From: Glandiceps talaboti
Lineage: Eukaryota; Hemichordata; Enteropneusta; Spengelidae
Direction: 5' to 3'
Length of the DNA: 64,000 bases
Assembly (NCBI RefSeq): GCF_964340395.1
Contig: NC_135564.1
Span: 11,500,391 to 11,564,390, forward strand
In this document: in pieces, positions 60,365 through 64,000 of the stretch
How positions within the stretch are numbered: the stretch's first letter is position 1
Layout: each line of letters starts with the position of its first letter
Made by a program: the position numbers and the translations under genes
The notes under the pieces: model-generated
The model's input: the letters and a program-made list of their open reading frames with translations, nothing else
Databases searched by the model: none
What the model was told of the DNA's origin: nothing

Positions 60365-63300
60365 CACACACACACATACATACATACATACATACATACA
60401 TACATACATACATACATACATACATACATACACACACACACACCCACACACACATACGGGCGCACACACACACATATACATGTACACACAGGCCTCATCG
60501 GGTTGTTAATGGATTGATAGAGGATTTCATGTGTTTGACATTCACGTCAACTATATTTTGCATTTTTAATGAGGAATCTTGACGCATTTTGTTATTTAAA
60601 GGGAACATTCATCGGGTCCTCCCCCCCCCCCCGTTCGTCTTATGCCCGAGGCAAACCCCTTATGAAAGTAGTTCCTATACATCTTCTGTAACCAAATACA
60701 AACAAACATCATTACCTTTTTGAAGAGAACAAACCCAGCCGTATAATGTAGTACAGCTTCGACGATACCATGTCAACTTTGAAGGGGATTTATTGGCAGT
60801 TACACAGTCCAGCCTGCTGTAGTAACTTGAACCATAACCAATCGCTCCCCTATAACTGCGATGCCAGTTGAAGTACGAAGTAGGAGACCCATCAGTCCAA
60901 ACAAAATCTCCTGCCCGATTAAAAAAAACAACAAGACCTTGCTTCAATGTTGCAGTGATTAAACTTAAATTGGTAATTAAGAGGTTACATTTGTACATTT
61001 GCATGGTGTACCATATTTAGTTTCATTTTCATTAGTATTCTCTGTTTTTTTTGGTCAGATTATAATTGATTTTCAAAAAATGAAGTTGCGTCGTAAAGTG
61101 CCCGATTCTAGAATTAATCATTTGTTTCTCGTACTTTAACATAATGTACGCCTCTGAAATGAAAATCTTATTCTTTCACTACTTTGTCCAAGAAAACTCA
61201 AATCCATTTCCACACTGTCAGTTATAATGAAGATAAACATATCAAAGTCACCATGTGTATAGTTGAAAAAAAGGTTAATGTTATGTTTTGATTTAGATTC
61301 GAAAATCTCCACCTAACATTGTGTTGGCTGTAAAGGTAAATGATACATTGTCGATTCACTTGTAAACAATTCAAACCCTAAATTTACTTATAGTTTTTTT
61401 AGGTGAAAAAGACCAGGAACAGACTTTCACTCAACAAAGCTTGCAGAGATTTGAAGAATTTAGTTGTGTTTTTTAAAAAGAAATTGATCCCTTAAGCACA
61501 TTCTAATTTCAATATCACATAAATAAAATAGTCTTATGAGAAACTTCCTCTAGCTGTCAATAGTAAGCCAACCGCCTGATGGTGATTGCCCTACCATTCT
61601 GTCGATGTCCTCATCAACAATAGCCGCGTGATGTAAATAATAATGGTACTTACAACATTGTATAAATAAAATAAGTTAACATGTCATCGTGGGGACTACA
61701 ATTGTACCTAATACACACACCACAATTTGATAAACTGAGAGCTTTCGCCTGCAAACTTTAACTCTTGCTTATACTCTACGATAGATGGCGCTGTTTATGA
61801 TCACGTCTTTTGAAAATTAATGAACGTGGCTTACCCAAGGTATTTGCACGAGTGCTTGCAAGTGTCTTCTGCCCCGTACTTTTACGAGCATAGCGAGTGA
61901 CAGAAAACACTGCAAGCATGAGACTAAGTGCAAATACCACTAAGTACTATCACTGGAACTCACACTGAATGGGGTTATGTTCTTAAAACACAATATGTTT
62001 TTGCTGAAACATCAAATTTTCCTACAAATGACACTGCAATCACGCGCTTTCGTGTAATATAAACTTTCGCGCCCTAATGTGCATATCATGTGCATGCAGG
62101 TATGCAATAATATTTTCGGTATTGTACTGCAGTACAATTACCAGTAGTGTGCGCGTTAACCGATACAGTGATCTCTGGTAAATTATGTAACAATGTCCTT
62201 ACCTTCATGATCGATATCATTCAAACCAATCCAGAAATCTTCGTACCTGTCAAGTTGAACGGACTTTCATTTCATTTAATGATACATGTATCAATTCCAG
62301 ATCAATAAGGAGATTTCATAAATTGAGATGACCCACCCACCCCTACATGTACACGTACACAAAGTTAAACACAGACACAAATATACGTACGTACGTACAT
62401 ACATACATACATACATACATACATACATACATACATACATACATACATACATACATACATACATACATACATACATACATACATACATACATACATACAT
62501 ACATACATACATACATACATACATACATACGATTTTGATATTATCTGATAACCTGCCTGTCCATTCCTTTTAAGATCATCTCTTCTTCGTCACGGCTTTG
62601 GAAACTCGCTAGACTACCACCGATGGATTGACAATATGATGATGAATCCTGCCAGTTCTTCCTATGTTTTCGTTGCACTCGATGAAGCTATGAAAACACA
62701 GAATATGGTTTACAGATTTGTAAATGTTAAACACAATTATGCACATCATCACAAGATATATTGTAAGTTTACCATTGTACTAATGCACCTTTATTGTTGT
62801 ATTCCGTTCTGTATGAACTATATTTTTAATTTAAATTTCTGGGATGAATAAAGTGATTCTAATAATTAATATGATGTAACAAATAATTTATTTTACAATT
62901 CAGTCTGGGAAACGTTCGAGATACCGGTTATTACAACCATACTATAGACTATTAACCACACTATAGACTCTGAGTTAAAATAGACGCCAAGATATTTATT
63001 ACATTGTTTGGTGGGCTGAGTCAATATCGTGCAACTTTGTGTTGTTTGTTTTCTTCTCTACTAAATAGGCTATGCTGTGTTCGACCGTCATGTGCTAGGG
63101 GGTCCGTCATGTGCTAGGGGGTCTTTTAAAACCTTGACGTTAACATTAATAATCAAAAGTCAATTATCAAATCCGAAGAATTATCAATTATGACATTTTC
63201 GTTGTTATACTCTACTTATATTTGACCCTGAGTTTTACGTTCTGAGTAAACATTTCACATACAAAATTTGATTACATCCGTTTAGTAACACAGAAGTAAT

Positions 63301-63446
63301 GTATTTGAACGTGTGTACCTTAAAGCACTTATCTCCATAAGGAATCCACCCAGTGGGGCATTCATCTGTACTGTTGTCTGTCGTTTGATATTCATCCTCA
63401 TCTCCAGACCCGGCAGGTACGGTAAACCCATATGTCATCTGCAAAA
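47716..63446 (-). CDS. Gene D: mannose-receptor-like protein with five CTLDs, two stalk exons, TM and tail (signal exon not found)
   Basis: Minus-strand model, in transcript order: 63446-63319, 62687-62557, 62246-62203, 60910-60716, 60206-59989, 59332-59265, 58807-58710, 57518-57252, 56338-56190, 55876-55777, 54496-54246, 52536-52368, 51826-51578, 50999-50823, 49724-49674, 48174-48103, 47981-47716 (TAA). This is 2633 nt, about 876 residues. Phases match genes A-C at every homologous junction. The donors after 62557 and 48103 are GC. The first exon begins in phase 1 (TTTTGCAGATGACA, giving VLQMT like VCQLT in B), so a signal exon of about 40 nt is expected upstream. I could not identify it in 63447-64000. 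D is the most diverged paralogue and has an extra stalk exon. Its tail has FDNALF. Orientation is opposite to A-C. Role as for the family (inferred). Confidence 0.85.
48007..48040. repeat. (TA)n microsatellite
   Basis: Short TA run 26 bases upstream (transcript sense) of the membrane exon acceptor of gene D. Confidence 0.93.
50823..51826 (-). CDS. Gene D CTLD5
   Basis: Exons 51826-51578 and 50999-50823. Visible are [85 protein letters not shown] and GFICKK. EPT/WKD keep part of the calcium set. Intron 49725-50822 to the stalk has no feature I recognise. Confidence 0.89.
51862..52140. repeat. (TATG)n/(TGCG)n/(TG)n microsatellite
   Basis: TATG blocks separated by TGCATGCA, GTGTG and GCGTGCGTGCG runs lie in the CTLD4-CTLD5 intron of gene D. 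Confidence 0.97.
52368..54496 (-). CDS. Gene D CTLD4
   Basis: Exons 54496-54246 and 52536-52368. Visible are [85 protein letters not shown] and SLCKIY. It has a real WND but GGP in place of EPN, so the primary sugar loop is altered. Confidence 0.89.
52625..52811. repeat. (GTT)n(GAT)n(GGT)n(GAT)n compound trinucleotide repeat
   Basis: Four trinucleotide blocks in series lie in the gene D CTLD4 intron. Same type as 12674-12768. Confidence 0.97.
53031..53390. repeat. Diverged dispersed repeat (copy 2)
   Basis: Collinear blocks are shared with 44130-44460 (ATCAAACCAT, AACCATGTAGT, CCAATGAGA, TTCACACACGTACACTAC). It directly adjoins the foldback MITE at 53390. Confidence 0.5.
53390..53724. mobile_element. 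Best-preserved copy of the foldback MITE, about 335 bp
   Basis: GTGGCCATATGGATGGGGAT at 53393 pairs with ATCCTCATCCATATGGCCAC near 53716. The inverted symmetry extends about 115 bp inward on each side (GGCGGCCTACTTAAAAATCA against TGATTTTTCAAGTAAGACGC, and CTAAGTCTGTG against CACAGACTTAG). It has no ORF. Copies or fragments lie at 23911, 25186, 30242 and possibly 39940 and 51230. Confidence 0.82.
53755..53905. repeat. GC-rich mini-repeat block (copy 2)
   Basis: Three consecutive units of about 35 bp appear: GGGGAGGATCATGTTTTATA, GGGAGGGCAACGTTTTAGAA and GGGAGGGTAATATTTTACAC. They are followed by CTCCCTCCCCCTGCAATTAC. Confidence 0.7.
54572..54976. repeat. Long (CATA)n/(CATG)n/(CA)n microsatellite
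   Basis: About 400 bp of alternating CATA and CA blocks lie in the gene D intron that precedes CTLD4. Confidence 0.98.
55188..55248. repeat. (CAGA)n microsatellite
   Basis: Pure CAGA repeats in the same gene D intron. The rest of 55250-55770 shows nothing recognisable. Confidence 0.96.
55777..57402 (-). CDS. Gene D CTLD3
   Basis: This is the second part of exon 57518-57252 plus 56338-56190 and 55876-55777. Visible are [73 protein letters not shown] and WICQGKK. All four cysteines are present. KAQ/QKY replace EPN/WND. The exon 56190 donor is the second of two overlapping GTs, chosen because it restores phase 0 as in the paralogues. Confidence 0.87.
55935..56030. repeat. (TATG)n microsatellite
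   Basis: Pure TATG repeat between two CTLD3 exons of gene D. Confidence 0.97.
56647..56711. repeat. (GT)n microsatellite
   Basis: GT dinucleotide repeat with a GGG interruption, in gene D intron 56339-57251. The remainder of that intron has nothing recognisable. Confidence 0.95.
57460..60206 (-). CDS. Gene D CTLD2, with complete EPN/WND signature
   Basis: Exons 60206-59989, 59332-59265, 58807-58710 and the start of 57518-57252. A TPTPPPPP linker is followed by [76 protein letters not shown] and YICKK. The EPND...QEEC...WND set is intact although other parts have diverged (RRYRAVN instead of REYGWSG). Confidence 0.89.
58330..58450. repeat. GC-rich mini-repeat block (copy 3, opposite strand)
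   Basis: It contains TTTTCAAAACATGACAACCC and TTTGGAAAATGTGACCCTAC with C-rich runs, the reverse complement of the modules at 44.5 and 53.8 kb. Confidence 0.5.
59385..59495. repeat. GC-rich mini-repeat block (copy 4, opposite strand)
   Basis: Three units GAAAATGTGACCTCCCC, TCTAAAATATGACCCTCCCC and TGTAAAAGTGACCCACCCC are followed by GGCCCTCCCCCTATTGAATT. Confidence 0.65.
60278..60480. repeat. (CATA)n/(CA)n microsatellite
   Basis: CATA, GCAC, CA and CATA blocks just upstream (transcript sense) of exon 60206-59989 of gene D. A C10 homopolymer lies near 60623. Confidence 0.97.
60716..63446 (-). CDS. Gene D CTLD1, strongly diverged
   Basis: Exons 63446-63319, 62687-62557, 62246-62203 and 60910-60716. 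An acidic N-terminal segment ([17 protein letters not shown]) precedes [14 protein letters not shown], then [62 protein letters not shown] and GWVCSL. There is no EPN or WND. The second exon must end at GACAG before gcaggt to reach the next exon in frame; using the nearby GT would shift the frame. Confidence 0.85.
61840..61937. mobile_element. Small foldback element
   Basis: GTATTTGCACGAGTGCTTGC at 61840 pairs with GCAAGCATGAGACTAAGTGCAAATAC (last 26 bases). About 37-bp arms with a 25-bp loop, inside the long gene D intron 60911-62202. Nothing else is recognisable there. Confidence 0.6.
62385..62530. repeat. (CATA)n microsatellite
   Basis: About 145 bp of CATA/ACGT repeat starts 26 bases downstream (transcript sense) of the GC donor at 62556. 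Confidence 0.97.
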
Positions 63447-64000
63447 CTTCAAACAGAAATTCAAAGTTAATTCTCAAAGGGAACTGTGAGTATTTTGTCG
63501 TATCTATCCCAGGTTGTGATGCCATAACAATGTGATACAACATAGAGGAAGTCAGTACGTGTTTATAACTCTATGATACATTGCAAACAGATAAAACAAA
63601 TGCCCATTGTGTAAAAACTATTGCACATACATGGAGTAATTTGTATATTGATCTATATACAACTAGTCACTTGTATTCACAAGTAAACACAGTTAATTAG
63701 ATTGTGTATGCAAGGCAATTTTCCAATATGTAAGCCTTGTCCTCATCTGAATCAGTTCGATTTCGAATTGAACTGATCCAAGTTATTTTCATCCACATCC
63801 AAGCCACTTTCTGTTCACTCTAAATTGAAAGATGGACTCGATTTGAATTACATTATCGAATCTGTAATAATTTGTCAAGCATAGGACAAAAGAGTTTGTG
63901 AATTAATCCTTGCGAAGTGACATAAAGTATTTCCTTGAAATAGAGAAGGGGTAGACAAGCACGAATGGAATGTTATGCGTATGTGTGCGAGTGATTCCTC
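63447..64000. other. Right end: no feature identified
   Basis: AT-rich sequence upstream of gene D. A minus-strand open frame is continuous with the first D exon, but it lacks a convincing signal peptide or donor site. The signal exon and promoter may lie beyond the window. Confidence 0.5.

Noticed and set aside
62551-62556. GT donor at 62552-62551 for gene D exon 2
   Set aside because: It would end the exon in phase 0 and break the frame of the next exon; the GC donor four bases earlier keeps phase 2 as in A-C.
63235-63543. Unspliced N-terminus MLYHIVMASQPG... for gene D
   Set aside because: It is not hydrophobic like the B and C signal peptides, and the acceptor before TTTTGCAG gives the conserved phase and a VLQMT/VCQLT match. 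A separate signal exon is more likely.

Overview
The window is animal nuclear DNA. It has many short exons with canonical GT..AG borders, introns of about 0.3-2.5 kb, AT-rich sequence packed with microsatellites, degraded retroelements and small foldback elements, and no bacterial-type gene packing. The gene family and the Penelope-like element remnant fit a marine invertebrate (a lophotrochozoan or an invertebrate deuterostome). The sequence alone does not fix the species.

The coding content is one local family of four paralogous, mannose-receptor-like membrane proteins, labelled A-D here. A (1567-11986, +, 5' end outside the window), B (14365-26540, +, complete) and C (28730-43836, +, complete) lie head to tail. 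D (47716-63446, -, signal-peptide exon not found) faces C tail to tail. Each encodes five C-type lectin-like domains (CTLDs), a short Thr/Pro/Ser-rich stalk, one transmembrane helix and a cytoplasmic tail. Signal peptides are visible in B and C. All 62 introns inferred here keep the reading frame, and the phases match between paralogues, so the models support each other. The ricin-B and fibronectin-II domains of vertebrate mannose receptors are absent.

In all four proteins CTLD2 alone keeps the full EPN...WND calcium/mannose signature. The other CTLDs have lost part of it. The tails carry an F-x-N-x-x-Y element like the mannose-receptor internalisation signal: FNNKIY in A, FTNVQY in B, FDNTLY in C and FDNALF in D. 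A glutamate is conserved inside all four membrane helices. Together these suggest calcium-dependent glycan-binding endocytic or pattern-recognition receptors that expanded by tandem duplication (inference).

The rest, region by region, is as follows. At 1-936 is a frameshifted Penelope-like element remnant ending in a 150-bp perfect palindrome. Introns and spacers hold long (TA)n, (CATA)n, (CAGA)n, (TG)n and (TTG)n tracts. Foldback or MITE-like elements lie at 1721, 23911, 25186, 30242, 35426, 39380, 41738, 53390 and 61840. A dispersed GC-rich mini-repeat appears at about 44.5, 53.8, 58.3 and 59.4 kb. A possible LINE tail lies near 28.26 kb. The A-B spacer (11987-14364), B-C spacer (26541-28729), C-D spacer (43837-47715) and right end (63447-64000) contain no gene I can support.
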